From: Bartonella rattimassiliensis 15908
Lineage (GTDB): Bacteria > Pseudomonadota > Alphaproteobacteria > Rhizobiales > Rhizobiaceae
Length of the DNA: 64,000 nucleotides
Assembly: GCF_000278215.1 (NCBI RefSeq)
Contig: NZ_JH725065.1
Span: forward strand, 158,547 to 222,546
Direction of reading: 5' to 3'
Part shown: one piece after another, positions 1 to 11,131 of the stretch
Position numbering within the stretch: position 1 is the stretch's first letter
Layout: every line of letters starts with the position of its first letter
Made by a program: the position numbers and the translations under genes
Notes under the pieces: model-generated
What the model was told of the DNA's origin: nothing
Database searches by the model: none
The model's input: only the letters and a program-made list of their open reading frames with translations

Positions 1-887
1 GGGATAAGTTAAGGGTTTTTCACACTGCAGCAGAAGCGGGATCTTTTACGCATGCTGCACAACAACTGCATTTATCCCAATCAGCTGTTTCACGACAGGT
101 CTCGGCTTTAGAACAGGAGGTTGGGGTATCCTTATTTCAGCGTCATGCGCGTGGTTTGATCCTTACAGAACAGGGAAAAATTCTTTATCGTACAGCTCAT
201 GATGTTTTGATGAAGCTTGAAAGTGTACGGTTAGAATTAAGTGAAAGCTATGCAAAACCAACAGGGCACTTACGTGTGACCTCGACTTTTGGGATGGGTG
301 CAGGGTGGATTGCAGAGCGTATGCCAGAATTTCTTAGTCTTTATCCTGATATGCAGGTTCAGCTTTTGCTTTCCGATGAAGAGCTTGATTTGACAATGTG
401 TCATGCAGATTGTGCGGTTCGCTTACATCAACCTCAGCAGCCTGATCTTATACAAAGAAAATTATTTACAATTCATATGCATGTTTATGCTTCGGAAAAG
501 TATATTGCAAACTGTGGAAAACCAGAAAAATTATCTGATCTCGATGATCACCGTATTATTTCATTCGGTGAACCTGTTCCACCTTATTTAGCTGGTTTAA
601 ATTGGTTAGAAAAGGCTGGTAGAAGTGATGGATCGTTGCGCATTTCTGTCTTACAAATAAACAATATCATCTCAATTAAGAATGCACTTATGCGTGATCT
701 TGGTATTGCCGTACTGCCCGATTATATCGTCAATAATGATGAGCGATTGGTACGTCTTTTTCCTGATATGGTTGATATTCCTTCTTTTGATACTTTTTTT
801 TGTTATCCCTATAATTTAAAGAATTTGGCAAAACTGAATGCTTTTCGGGATTATATTTTTTTGAAAGCTCGTCAGTGGTCTTTTTAG
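1..887 (+). CDS. lsrB: LysR-type regulator, LsrB/VtlR-like (5' end outside window)
   Basis: The reading frame is open from base 3, so the start codon lies upstream of the window. The first visible residues form a winged helix-turn-helix (AAEAGSFTHAAQQLHLSQSA, then VSRQVSALEQEVG), followed by a LysR substrate-binding domain up to the stop at 885-887. Phrases such as HADCAVRLHQPQQPDLIQRK and LQINN...GIAVLPDYIV match what I recall of rhizobial LsrB and Brucella VtlR, which control cell-envelope, redox and small-RNA genes. The family assignment is firm; the LsrB/VtlR subgroup is from memory. Only a few residues are missing at the N-terminus. A 10-bp perfect hairpin lies 46 bases after the stop. 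Confidence 0.85.
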   Translation, partial: DKLRVFHTAAEAGSFTHAAQQLHLSQSAVSRQVSALEQEVGVSLFQRHARGLILTEQGKILYRTAHDVLMKLESVRLELSESYAKPTGHLRVTSTFGMGAGWIAERMPEFLSLYPDMQVQLLLSDEELDLTMCHADCAVRLHQPQQPDLIQRKLFTIHMHVYASEKYIANCGKPEKLSDLDDHRIISFGEPVPPYLAGLNWLEKAGRSDGSLRISVLQINNIISIKNALMRDLGIAVLPDYIVNNDERLVRLFPDMVDIPSFDTFFCYPYNLKNLAKLNAFRDYIFLKARQWSF

Positions 888-933
888 CGTTAATGACTTA
901 ATTTATAAGGAATAATTAATTGTCTTGCAACTT

Positions 934-970
934 AAATGAGAGACTCCCGTAATATTCTCTCATTTCAAAT
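934..970 (+). terminator. Hairpin after the LysR gene, probable terminator
   Basis: AAATGAGAGA (934-943) pairs perfectly with TCTCTCATTT (956-965) around a 12-base loop, 46 bases after the stop codon. The bases after the stem are T-rich but interrupted (CAAATTTTCC), so termination may be weak. Confidence 0.5.
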
Positions 971-978
971 TTTCCTCT

Positions 979-1240
979 ATTGAATCAATTAAAATAATTT
1001 TCTGCCTATTACAAGTGGAGAGAGTTCATGTGGGTTAAACACTTTTGAAGAAAGGAATAAAATATTGTGTATGAATATTTTCAAATGTAAAGGTTGTCAC
1101 AATATTGAAAATTAGACAGTTATATGATGGTGTACCTGACATCTTTATATTTAATTAAAAAGAGCAGTACACGATTGAGGGGCAACTTAAAGCTATGTGT
1201 TTATTGCATAGCAGGTACGCTTAAGTCTTTATTGTACTTC
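979..1240 (+). pseudogene. Decayed 5' fragment of a tyrosine integrase (copy 1)
   Basis: This stretch shares a leader (TTGAATCAATTAAAAT, then ACAAGTGGAGAG) and a coding remnant with four other spacers in the window. Read with frame changes it gives YDGVPDIFIF (about 1124-1153), QYTIEGQLKAM (about 1166-1198) and GTLKSLL. These line up with CDGAGLLFYKRKDG, RYTIHGRRREM and GALRNVSLK of arm-DNA-binding (DUF4102-type) integrases as I remember them. Stops and frameshifts make it non-coding. It is one of the more diverged copies, so the call rests mainly on comparison with the copies near 22.8, 46.9 and 50.2 kb. Confidence 0.5.
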
Positions 1241-1803
1241 TTCTTATAAAATGACATAAAATACTATCTCTCGATTATGTTGCCTCCCATTGCATTTTCT
1301 TGAGTGTTCCCTTACGAAGGTCTGTCAGATTGATTTTATCTCTGAGGATTTTCCAAGTTTGCCGGGCGTTTGTCCGGCTTTTTTTTTATTTCTGATAGAG
1401 TTCTTAGAAATTGTAATACATAGGAAGATGATGAGAAAAGGATTTGACAACTTATTGATATAAAAATTTTTTAAGTATACTAAAGTTCAGTGAGGGATTT
1501 GAAAGAGATTTATTTTGTTGTGCCATAAAAATATTATCTTTAGGGACATGATATAAGATATAAAAATTTTTATACATGAAGTACTCTTTATTAGAGAGTA
1601 TGAGATGGATGTTCAGGGCAGGGATTCATAAAGCCTATGACGCAAATCAAGTGGTTATTAGTTAGGGGTACCAAGAGAGATTAGACTATTTATACAGCGA
1701 CAAGAGGCAGTTTCTTCTTCATTTTAGGGTAAAGAAGAAGTCAATTTTCTCGGGTATACTAACGTTTAGTAAAAAACGATCACAAGAGATGATGTTAAAA
1801 ACT
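1241..1803. other. Gene-free spacer before aatA
   Basis: No credible coding sequence on either strand. It holds one GC-rich intrinsic-terminator structure (1361-1388), listed separately. The rest is AT-rich. Confidence 0.6.
1361..1388 (+). terminator. Strong intrinsic terminator without an assigned gene
   Basis: GCCGGGC (1361-1367), loop GTTT, GTCCGGC (1372-1378), followed by a run of nine T from 1379. This is a 7-bp GC stem with one G-U pair and a textbook T-tract, reading on the plus strand. It is conspicuous in very AT-rich surroundings. The nearest plus-strand gene ends almost 500 bases upstream and has its own hairpin, so this may end a small RNA or a long 3' UTR. Confidence 0.7.
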
Positions 1804-3009
<1,206 letters not shown>

Positions 3010-3273
3010 TTAAAATCCTTATATTATATCAACAAATGATCATTGCTTTAAGGATATTCTATAAGAGATTATATCGTATGCAATAAAAAACTTTCCAAAT
3101 ATCCTTACACGGGCTTTACATTCTTCTTTTTTGAAATTTTTTAAGGTAGTCTCCTCTTAGATTTAATGAAAATTTTAGAGGGAAAATTAAAGGATATTTG
3201 ATAAATTGTACAAAGGAAACAAGCAGTTTCTGATTTTAACAAGATAAAATTATGCTTTATACAAAACAAAGAA

Positions 3274-3301
3274 AACTTCGTCGTTTCAGACGAAGTTTTT
3301 T
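3274..3301 (-). terminator. Intrinsic terminator after cspA, possibly bidirectional
   Basis: AACTTCGTC (3274-3282) and GACGAAGTT (3289-3297) form a perfect 9-bp stem with a 6-base loop. T-runs flank it on both strands (TTTTT on the plus side; TTCTTTGTTTTG on the minus side), so it can end cspA transcription from the right. Confidence 0.75.
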
Positions 3302-3327
3302 AAATAAAATATTGCAGAATTTAAACT

Positions 3328-3537
3328 TTAAAGGGCAGCAAGATTGCTAGCAGCAAATTTTCCTGAACGACGATCTTGAAGCACATCATAAGAAATTTTT
3401 TGCCCTTCATTAAGACTACTTAGACCAGAACGTTCAACAGCGGAAATGTGTACAAATACATCTGCACTACCATCACTAGGCTGAATAAATCCGAAACCTT
3501 TTGTTGTATTAAACCACTTAACTGTTCCTGTAGACAT
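3328..3537 (-). CDS. cspA: Cold-shock domain protein (CspA family)
   Basis: A 69-residue single cold-shock domain protein that binds single-stranded RNA/DNA and acts as an RNA chaperone. Both RNA-binding motifs are intact: RNP1 KGFGFI (13-18) and RNP2 VFVHI (27-31). The frame stays open upstream to 3714. The start is placed at 3537 because the family begins MSTGTVKWFN and AGGAG lies just before this ATG. The upstream open frame probably corresponds to a long 5' leader, common in csp genes, where thermosensing structure is often found; I did not resolve a specific fold. An intrinsic terminator follows at 3274-3301. Confidence 0.95.
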   Translation of the reverse strand: MSTGTVKWFNTTKGFGFIQPSDGSADVFVHISAVERSGLSSLNEGQKISYDVLQDRRSGKFAASNLAAL

Positions 3538-3740
3538 AGGAAACTCCTTAGAATATATAATTATTTGAGTATTGAAGCTTCCATTCTCCAATACGGCTAT
3601 AGATCGAAATTGGGTGGGAGAAGTCTCGTCAAAAGTGCAGATTGCACAGGAAAGAAAGTCACGTAACCGAAAATTCGACAGAACCCTTATAGAAGTTTTT
3701 ATAACAAAAAGCAAGCTTTAATTGTTTTTTATATAAAGGA

Positions 3741-3770
3741 AAAATCAGAAAACAGCATATATTTTGCTGT
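3741..3770 (-). terminator. Probable terminator after carB
   Basis: On the minus strand ACAGCA pairs with TGCTGT (plus positions 3752-3757 and 3765-3770) and is followed by TTTCTGATTTTT. The short 6-bp stem and interrupted T-run make this a moderate call. A second small hairpin (TTTTGCT/AGCAAAA, 3762-3779) overlaps it. Confidence 0.45.
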
Positions 3771-3782
3771 ATAGCAAAAAAT

Positions 3783-6700
3783 TCAACTGAAATAACTTTG
3801 TAGTGAACGTACTTCAAGAGGCCTTTGTTTGAGAGCTTTGATTGCTTCTACGACGGCTTCGGCTCCAGCTATTGTTGTATAATAGGGAACATTTTGCATT
3901 AGTGCTGCATAACGTAATGATTTGGAGTCTGAAATGGCGCTGGCAGTACTAGTTGTGTTAAAAATCAATTGAATCTGGCGATTACGAATAGCATCTTCAA
4001 TATGAGGATGTCCCTCTAAAACTTTGTTGATTTTTTTTGCTCCAATCTTATTTTCAGTAAGAAATTTTTGTGTTCCACTTGTGGCAACAACAGAAAAACC
4101 AAGTTCAGTTAAACGTTTTACAGGGTTTAAGATGCGTTTTTTGTCTTCATCTCTTACAGAAACGAACAAAGTTCCCTCCTTGGGGAGTTTTACACCAGCT
4201 CCCAGTTGGGCTTTAGCAAAAGCAAGCGAAAATTCATAGTCAAGTCCCATAACTTCACCGGTTGAGCGCATTTCTGGACCAAGAAGTGTATCAACACCTG
4301 AAAAACGAGCAAAAGGAAACACTGCTTCCTTAACAGCAATATGTTTTTTTTCCGGTGAAGAAGGTAATCCACCATAAGCTTGAAGAGCATCATTAAGCGT
4401 TTCTCCAGCCATAATACGTGCAGCCATTTTAGCAATAGGACGCCCAATCGTTTTTGCAACAAATGGAACAGTACGTGACGCACGGGGATTAACTTCTAAG
4501 ACATAAATGGTGTCATTTTTAATGGCATACTGTACATTTATTAAGCCACGAACATGAAGTGCTTGTGCTAGTTCCTTGGTTTGACGTTCTAATTCAGCCA
4601 CTACTTTATTTGAGAGCGTATGGACTGGTAAAGAACATGCTGAATCACCAGAGTGGATACCAGCTTCTTCAATATGTTCCATAATACCAACAACCAGTGT
4701 ATCTTTACCATCACATAGACAATCAACATCTACTTCTATTGCTTCTGTTAGATAGGTGTCGAAGAGAAGTGGATTTTTACCAAGCAATATATTGATTTGT
4801 CCTGTCTTATCGTTAGGATAACGGGCTTTGATACCTTCTGAAATTAATTCAGGAACACTTTCAAGTAAATAATTTTGTAAGCTACGCTCATCACGGATAA
4901 TTTGCATAGCACGTCCTCCTAAAACATAAGAAGGGCGTACAACCAATGGGAAGCCTAGTTCATGAGCAATGAGGTGTGCTTGTTCGATGGAATGGGCAAT
5001 ACCATTTTGAGGTTGTGTTAAATTAAGTTTAAATAACAGTTTCTGAAAGCGATCCCTATCTTCTGCTAAATCGATGGCATCAGGTGAAGTGCCTAGGATG
5101 GGGATGTTGTGTTTTTCTAGAGCGCTTGCCAATTTCAATGGAGTCTGGCCGCCAAATTGAACGATGGCTCCAACCAATTCGCCTTTTTCCTGTTCTGCTT
5201 CTAAAATAGCGATAACATCTTCTGTTGTCAAAGATTCAAAGTAAAGGCGATCAGAGGTGTCATAGTCGGTTGAAACCGTTTCGGGATTGCAATTAATCAT
5301 GATAGTCTCAAAGCCTGCGTCACGCAGTGCAAAAGCAGCGTGGCAGCAACAGTAATCAAATTCAATACCTTGTCCAATGCGGTTTGGTCCACCGCCTAAA
5401 ATAGCAATTTTCTTGCGGTTAGAAACGGATGCTTCTGAGTGTTCTACACCTGCAAAGGGAACTTCATATGTTGAATACATATAGGCTGTAGGAGAAGAAA
5501 ATTCAGCGGCACAGGTATCAATTCGTTTAAAAACATGTCTAACATTCAGTGATTTGCGCAAAGCTGTAACGTCATCGGGTTCTTGTCCGATAAGAGCGGC
5601 TAATCGTGCATCTGAAAAGCCCATGGCTTTTAACATACGCAAGTTATCTGCATCTTCGGGTAATCCATGAATGCGGATACGTTGTTCCATTTTAATGATG
5701 GAGGCTATTTGTTCTAAAAACCATGGGTCAATTTTACTAATTTGGTAAATTTCATTTAAAGGTAAACCTATGCGCATGGCCTGAGCAATGTAGCGTAGCC
5801 GATCAGGGCTTGGTATTGCAATGGCTGAGCATATAGAATTTTTTTCATCACCTTCAGCATGTTCAGGAATTACAATTTCATCAAGACCAGTAAGCCCTGT
5901 TTCAAGTCCACGGAGTGCTTTTTGCAACGATTCTTGAAAAGTGCGTCCAATTGCCATGATCTCTCCTACAGATTTCATCGCAGTTGTGAGGATAGGTGAT
6001 GAACCTGGAAATTTTTCGAAGGCAAAACGAGGAATTTTTGTCACAATATAGTCAATAGAAGGCTCAAATGATGCTGGTGTTGCTCCTCCTGTAATATCAT
6101 TTTTTAATTCATCAAGTGTGTAACCAACAGCCAGTTTAGCCGCTATTTTGGCAATGGGAAAACCTGTTGCTTTTGAGGCAAGGGCTGAAGAGCGGGAAAC
6201 ACGTGGATTCATTTCAATAACAATAAGGCGACCATTTTCAGGATTAACAGCAAATTGTACATTAGATCCTCCCGTTTCAACGCCAATTTCACGCAAGACA
6301 GCAATCGAAGCATTGCGCATACATTGATATTCTTTATCGGTTAAGGTAAGAGCTGGAGCGACGGTGATCGAATCACCAGTGTGAATCCCCATCGGATCAA
6401 CGTTTTCAATAGAACAAACAATGATACAGTTGTCGTTTTTATCACGAACAACTTCCATCTCATATTCTTTCCACCCTAAAACACTTTCCTCAATCAATAC
6501 TTCTGTTGTAGGAGAAGCTTCAAGCCCACATTCAATAATTTCATAGAATTCAGAGCGATTGTAAGCGATTCCACCACCAGTCCCACCAAGGGTGAATGAA
6601 GGACGAATAATGGCCGGAAGTCCAATAACATCAAGAGCTTGAACTGCTTTTGCTGTTGCATGGGCGATATAATGTTGTTTGCGATCAGCTTCAGTATGCC

Positions 6701-7268
6701 GCCAGTTTCGCTCAAGTTCTTCGAGTGCTTTGTCAAGCGCAGTGCCAGAAAGTTTTGCTTTAAGTTCAGCACGCATTTTGGCGTGCTGTTGGCGATTTTT
6801 TTCTTTCAATTCTGTTGCATTGGCTAACATCGAACGTGGTGTTTCCAAACCGATTTTTGCCATTGCTTGGCGAAATAAAGCACGATCTTCTGCTTTATCA
6901 ATAGCATCGGCATTAGCTCCTATCATTTCAACGTTATAACGGTCTAAAACTCCCATACGTTTTAATGATAAAGCGGTGTTGAGGGCTGTTTGTCCTCCCA
7001 TAGTGGGTAAAAGGGCATCGGGACGTTCATGGGCAATAATTTTGGCAACGATCTCAGGAGTAATGGGCTCTATATAAGTTGCATCCGCTAGATCTGGATC
7101 TGTCATGATCGTGGCAGGATTAGAATTTACCAGAATAATTCGGTAACCTTCTTCTTTTAGTGCTTTACAGGCTTGTGTGCCTGAATAGTCAAATTCACAT
7201 GCCTGACCAATGATAATAGGTCCTGCTCCGATGATAAGAATAGATTTTATATCTGTGCGTTTGGGCAT
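3783..7268 (-). CDS. carB: Carbamoyl-phosphate synthase large subunit
   Basis: Makes carbamoyl phosphate from bicarbonate, ammonia (channelled from CarA) and two ATP, feeding pyrimidine and arginine synthesis. The protein has 1161 residues. The two homologous ATP-grasp halves are clear: [20 protein letters not shown] near residue 9 and [20 protein letters not shown] from residue 619. A C-terminal MGS-like regulatory domain follows. It is longer than the roughly 1073-residue E. coli protein, partly because of a charged helical insertion at about 150-205 (rich in K, E and R) before [17 protein letters not shown]. carA is not in the window. A 724-base spacer precedes it, and a hairpin follows at about 3741-3770. 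Confidence 0.97.
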   Translation of the reverse strand: MPKRTDIKSILIIGAGPIIIGQACEFDYSGTQACKALKEEGYRIILVNSNPATIMTDPDLADATYIEPITPEIVAKIIAHERPDALLPTMGGQTALNTALSLKRMGVLDRYNVEMIGANADAIDKAEDRALFRQAMAKIGLETPRSMLANATELKEKNRQQHAKMRAELKAKLSGTALDKALEELERNWRHTEADRKQHYIAHATAKAVQALDVIGLPAIIRPSFTLGGTGGGIAYNRSEFYEIIECGLEASPTTEVLIEESVLGWKEYEMEVVRDKNDNCIIVCSIENVDPMGIHTGDSITVAPALTLTDKEYQCMRNASIAVLREIGVETGGSNVQFAVNPENGRLIVIEMNPRVSRSSALASKATGFPIAKIAAKLAVGYTLDELKNDITGGATPASFEPSIDYIVTKIPRFAFEKFPGSSPILTTAMKSVGEIMAIGRTFQESLQKALRGLETGLTGLDEIVIPEHAEGDEKNSICSAIAIPSPDRLRYIAQAMRIGLPLNEIYQISKIDPWFLEQIASIIKMEQRIRIHGLPEDADNLRMLKAMGFSDARLAALIGQEPDDVTALRKSLNVRHVFKRIDTCAAEFSSPTAYMYSTYEVPFAGVEHSEASVSNRKKIAILGGGPNRIGQGIEFDYCCCHAAFALRDAGFETIMINCNPETVSTDYDTSDRLYFESLTTEDVIAILEAEQEKGELVGAIVQFGGQTPLKLASALEKHNIPILGTSPDAIDLAEDRDRFQKLLFKLNLTQPQNGIAHSIEQAHLIAHELGFPLVVRPSYVLGGRAMQIIRDERSLQNYLLESVPELISEGIKARYPNDKTGQINILLGKNPLLFDTYLTEAIEVDVDCLCDGKDTLVVGIMEHIEEAGIHSGDSACSLPVHTLSNKVVAELERQTKELAQALHVRGLINVQYAIKNDTIYVLEVNPRASRTVPFVAKTIGRPIAKMAARIMAGETLNDALQAYGGLPSSPEKKHIAVKEAVFPFARFSGVDTLLGPEMRSTGEVMGLDYEFSLAFAKAQLGAGVKLPKEGTLFVSVRDEDKKRILNPVKRLTELGFSVVATSGTQKFLTENKIGAKKINKVLEGHPHIEDAIRNRQIQLIFNTTSTASAISDSKSLRYAALMQNVPYYTTIAGAEAVVEAIKALKQRPLEVRSLQSYFS

Positions 7269-7992
7269 GGCTTTTTCCTATGACAAAGATTTGTGCACGA
7301 TTGTGGCAGGCAAAATATTTCAGTTTCGAGGCTACAATCACTTTATAAGTTAAGTGACAAAGAAAGTAAGTACTAAAATACCTTTTCCATGCTTTTTTTA
7401 TAAAGTTGAAGATAAATTTCTTTTCTTGGTTGAGACATCTTATAAGTATATTAAAACTACGACCTTTGATAAAAAATAATAATTCTCTCAAAAAAGAGAA
7501 TATTCAGGCATACTGTAGAGAATAAAAGATAAATCATTATTTATGATTTATGGTTCGATGGAGTTTTGCCAAATGAAATGGGAAGCTTATCTTATTGTTC
7601 CGTATAATATTATCGTTTAGAGCGATGATATAGGGCATAAAAATTATGCATTAGGCGTTTTTGTTAGAGTATGTGATAAAATTCAGTACAGATTTGTCTG
7701 TAGAGCTTGTGGAATGAATTATATGAAATAGTTGCGGCTAGGATATGCAAAACAAGAAGCTAGATTGTTTACAAATCAGTTTTGATCGAAGGTTTGATTC
7801 TTTAGGTTAGAAAGAAAGTCAATCTATGTATTTTTCCATTCCATGAAGGGTGAGAGTGTATTCTAATATAATGTGGCTAAGGAGATAATTTCAAAGATGA
7901 ACTTATTTGGTGTTGAAAGATAGTGGTAAAATACTCTTCCTTGACTTTATGTATGATGTTCAAAACTTTTTTAAAATATAAAGGAAGTTAAA
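7269..7992. other. Gene-free spacer between divergent carB and ogt
   Basis: 724 bases holding the promoters of carB (leftward) and the alkyltransferase gene (rightward). No open frame with recognisable protein features, tRNA or strong terminator was seen. Short protein-like scraps near 7650-7730 were too short to assign. Confidence 0.55.
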
Positions 7993-8505
7993 ATGCTGAA
8001 CATTTCTCAAACAAGAATATTCTGCTTGAAAGATGTATCCATAGGAAAGCTTTTGGTGGCTAAGTCCCCAAAAGGGATTTGTTATATAGCGTTAGGAGAC
8101 ACCGCAGAGCAATTATTACAGGAGTTCACGGTACACTTTGGTAATGCACAACAAGTTGTGGGTGATAATACATTTAAGAGAGAAGTTGCTCATATTATCG
8201 CTATGATAGAAACTCCTAAGTTGATAAAAAAATATACTTTTCCCTTAGACATAAATGGTACAGTTTTTCAACAAAAAGTATGGGCGGTATTATGTACCAT
8301 ACCATGTGGTGAAACAATTTCATATGAGATATTAGCATGCCGTATTGGTATGCCAAAAGCTTTTCGTGCCGTTGCTAATGCGTGTGCGCATAACGAACTG
8401 GCTATTATCATTCCTTGTCATCGTGTAGTGCGTAAAGATGGTTTCATTTCAGGGTATCGCTGGGGGATCGAACGAAAACAGATTTTGTTACAACGAGAAC
8501 AATAA
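7993..8505 (+). CDS. ogt: Methylated-DNA-protein-cysteine methyltransferase
   Basis: Suicide DNA-repair protein that transfers methyl groups from O6-methylguanine to its own cysteine. It has 170 residues. The active-site motif PCHRV (141-145, nucleophile C142) is intact, with the helix-turn-helix arginine finger in AFRAVANAC (123-131). The N-terminal part (SIGKLLVAKSPKGICYIALG) resembles the start of the methyltransferase half of Ada rather than a short Ogt. It could therefore descend from an Ada protein that lost its N-terminal regulatory domain. AAGGAAGT precedes the ATG. It stands alone and converges on the sensor kinase gene 21 bases away. Confidence 0.9.
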   Translation: MLNISQTRIFCLKDVSIGKLLVAKSPKGICYIALGDTAEQLLQEFTVHFGNAQQVVGDNTFKREVAHIIAMIETPKLIKKYTFPLDINGTVFQQKVWAVLCTIPCGETISYEILACRIGMPKAFRAVANACAHNELAIIIPCHRVVRKDGFISGYRWGIERKQILLQREQ

Positions 8506-8526
8506 TGAGGAGAATTAAAAATAAAT

Positions 8527-10848
8527 TTAACTTTGTGTGATGGGCATTATAATTGTTACTGTTGTTCCTTTCATTTCTTTTGAAGTAATTTCAAGTTTTC
8601 CTTTGTGTAGCTCTAACAGAGAGCGTGAAATGGCTAATCCAAGACCTGAACCCGTATGAGATTTAGTAAGCTGATTTTCAACTTGTTCAAAAGGTTGCCC
8701 GAGTTTTTTAATTGCTGATTGGGGAATGCCAACGCCTGTATCTGTAATTTTAAAAATAAGATTATTTCTTTTTCTAAAAGCGCAGACATCAATATTACCG
8801 CCAGAAGGAGTAAATTTAACCGCATTAGAGATGAGATTAAGGAAAATCTGTTTCATTGCACGACCATCAACTTCAGCATGAAGTTCTGGGGTAATGTTTG
8901 TTGTAACAACAATATTTTTTTCTTGTGCTTGAGGCGTTAGTGTCCGTACTGCTTCACTAATGATGGGTTCAAGATCAGTATTTTTACAATCAAGCGTAAA
9001 CCTTCCAGCCTCAATTTTTGACATATCAAGGATGTCGTTGATAAGAGTTAGAAGATGAGTTCCTGAATTGTAAATATCACGCATATATTCCTTATAGCGT
9101 TGTGAACCAAGAGGGCCAAAAGTCGATTGCAACATGATATCTGAAAAGCCGAGAATAGCATTTAGTGGAGTCCGCAATTCGTGAGACATATTGGCTAAAA
9201 ATTCTGATTTAGCCTTATTAGCACTTTCGGCACGTTCTTTTTCTGCTTTCAGACTTTTATTAAGTTTTTCAACTTCTGTTGCGCGTTGTTGAGCACTTCC
9301 TCGCGTACGTTTGAGTTCTTGAATAAAAGAAAAAAGACGCCTTTCACTGTCTTCAAATTTTTCCTGTTGTTGTTTAAGCTCAGAAATATCAGTACCAATA
9401 CAAACCAGCCCTCCGTCTTGAGTTCTCCGTTCATTAATTTTAAGCCAAAAACCATCTGCAGTTTGGCGAATACTGGTTAAGTTACCATTCCCATCATCTT
9501 TAAGGGGATATTCACTGATGGCAGGGCGGGCCATGGCTTCGACGGTTGCACGTTGGATACCTGATTGTAGAATTTGTTTAGGGATAGTGGCATATTCGCA
9601 AAATTTACTATTGGACATAACTAAGCGTCCTTCGGCATCCCACAAGACAAAAGATTCTGAAATGTTTTCAATTGCATCGCGGATACGAAGATCTGCTCGA
9701 GCTGTTTGTTCAGCCAATTGTTGTTGTTCACTAATGTCGAACGAAATACCAACCAAATGGGGTTCTTCTTCATCAGTAACTTCGGCACGAAGTCGCATCC
9801 ATACATAATGACCATCAGCATGACGCATGGGAATATTGATATCAATATGATTTTTTTTGCCCCCCATTAACTCTTGAGCAATATCAAAAAAATTGGCATC
9901 ATTTGGATTAATAATGGCGCTAATTTGGGAAATTGAAAGCAATGCATCTTGAGGGACATAGCCGAGCATTTCGTACATTGCTCGTGACCAGTAGACGCGT
10001 CCACTTGCCATATTCCAATCCCACAATCCACAACGTCCACGCATCATTGCCATATCAATACGGTTTTGAATTTTTTCTGAAATAATATCTGTCTTACGTG
10101 CTCGAACTAGTTGATTATAATAAGCATAAAGAAGAACGAGAATAATAGCGCTTGTTCCGATGAATAGAGTTATATTAAGCGAAAAAAAATTGCGCCATTT
10201 CAGAGTGCTATCTTGTATCGTTTCACTAATGAATACGCTATATTGTCCATTTTCTGTTTGGTGAAATGAAGCAAGAGCTGGAGTATCTCTTCCTATTGTG
10301 ATTTTCATAACTCCAGTGTGTTGTCCAAGAGATTGTAAAGCAATGCTATCAGAGATAAAATTTTGCAAAGGTTTCCCCAAAGTGATCTGTGAATTAGATG
10401 AAGCCAAGACATTGCCTTTTTGATCAACGATGGCGATTAGAGTGTTGGGCGTAATAAGATCTTTATGACGAAAAGTATTGATGATATTTTGCAAATGATT
10501 AGGAGAAAGGGCAGAAACTTTTCCTTGTTGAGAAACAGCCAATAAATCATGATCGATTGTATTGGTAATATGAGAAGCTAAGAGAATGATGGTAGAACGT
10601 GTATTTTTATCGATTGTATCGCGCCAATCATAGATTGATATAAAACGAATTGCTGCAATGACAATAAGAAATGCCACAATGACAAATGGAAGTGAGCGTC
10701 GCAACCAAGGTTCAATAAAGAGAAGTTTTTGATAGGCAGAGCCAGAAAGCAGATGAATATGCTTTGTTTGCGCTTTCTGACTTTGAGCACTTGATTTTGA
10801 ATCAGCATAGATCTCTGTTGGCGCATTATATGCATCCAATTTAGTCAT
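8527..10848 (-). CDS. PAS-containing sensor histidine kinase, PleC-like
   Basis: Membrane sensor kinase of 773 residues. A cytoplasmic N-terminus is followed by a membrane segment (about 53-72), a periplasmic sensor region, a second membrane segment (about 222-245), PAS domains at about 270-375 and 390-490, a coiled coil (about 490-550), HisKA with NMSHELRTPLNA (phospho-acceptor H556), and an ATPase domain with NLISNAVKFTP, DTGVGI and GSGLGLAIS. No receiver domain is present. The kinase core resembles PleC/DivJ/PdhS proteins that act on DivK/PleD in alphaproteobacterial cell-cycle control, and as I recall PleC is the membrane member near pepN in relatives. The PleC identity is an inference, so no symbol is given. 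Confidence 0.85.
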   Translation of the reverse strand: MTKLDAYNAPTEIYADSKSSAQSQKAQTKHIHLLSGSAYQKLLFIEPWLRRSLPFVIVAFLIVIAAIRFISIYDWRDTIDKNTRSTIILLASHITNTIDHDLLAVSQQGKVSALSPNHLQNIINTFRHKDLITPNTLIAIVDQKGNVLASSNSQITLGKPLQNFISDSIALQSLGQHTGVMKITIGRDTPALASFHQTENGQYSVFISETIQDSTLKWRNFFSLNITLFIGTSAIILVLLYAYYNQLVRARKTDIISEKIQNRIDMAMMRGRCGLWDWNMASGRVYWSRAMYEMLGYVPQDALLSISQISAIINPNDANFFDIAQELMGGKKNHIDINIPMRHADGHYVWMRLRAEVTDEEEPHLVGISFDISEQQQLAEQTARADLRIRDAIENISESFVLWDAEGRLVMSNSKFCEYATIPKQILQSGIQRATVEAMARPAISEYPLKDDGNGNLTSIRQTADGFWLKINERRTQDGGLVCIGTDISELKQQQEKFEDSERRLFSFIQELKRTRGSAQQRATEVEKLNKSLKAEKERAESANKAKSEFLANMSHELRTPLNAILGFSDIMLQSTFGPLGSQRYKEYMRDIYNSGTHLLTLINDILDMSKIEAGRFTLDCKNTDLEPIISEAVRTLTPQAQEKNIVVTTNITPELHAEVDGRAMKQIFLNLISNAVKFTPSGGNIDVCAFRKRNNLIFKITDTGVGIPQSAIKKLGQPFEQVENQLTKSHTGSGLGLAISRSLLELHKGKLEITSKEMKGTTVTIIMPITQS

Positions 10849-11028
10849 CTCTTGTTCCTTTAATTCCGGAATAATGCGATTTAAAAACTGCTTCCATTTT
10901 CATGAGTAAACCCCATGAAAGTACAGTGAATCAAAACAGGAGTCTTCTGTCCAGTATTTTTTTTAAAAAAAAACAACTTTAACTTTTATGAACTTGGAAC
11001 ATGAAAAGGAAAAGGCATTTTAAACATG

Positions 11029-11063
11029 GCCTATAAACAGGCTTAGATTGCCTGTTTATAGGC
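11029..11063. terminator. Strong 14-bp hairpin downstream of pepN
   Basis: GCCTATAAACAGGC (11029-11042) and GCCTGTTTATAGGC (11050-11063) are perfect inverted repeats with a 7-base loop. The hairpin lies 69 bases after the pepN stop. There is no clean T-run on either side, so it may be a terminator, an mRNA-stabilising hairpin separating pepN from the downstream kinase gene, or a protein-binding palindrome. Confidence 0.5.
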
Positions 11064-11131
11064 TTAATGATAATCGATGATTTTGTAGAATTTACTTTTA
11101 AATATTATAATATATTGATTTAAAATACTTT

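Noticed and set aside
1190..1215. Hairpin GCTATG/CATAGC considered as part of a structured small RNA.
   Set aside because: The stretch is better explained as part of the integrase remnant in the same spacer (QYTIEGQLKAM).
7650..7735. Plus-strand scrap RVCDKIQYRFVCRACGMNYMK with zinc-ribbon-like cysteines.
   Set aside because: Very short, and a different frame of the same bases also looks protein-like, so chance is the better explanation.
7269..7992. tRNA or other RNA gene in the long carB-ogt spacer.
   Set aside because: GGTTCGA-like triplets occur but no cloverleaf or acceptor stem could be formed around them.
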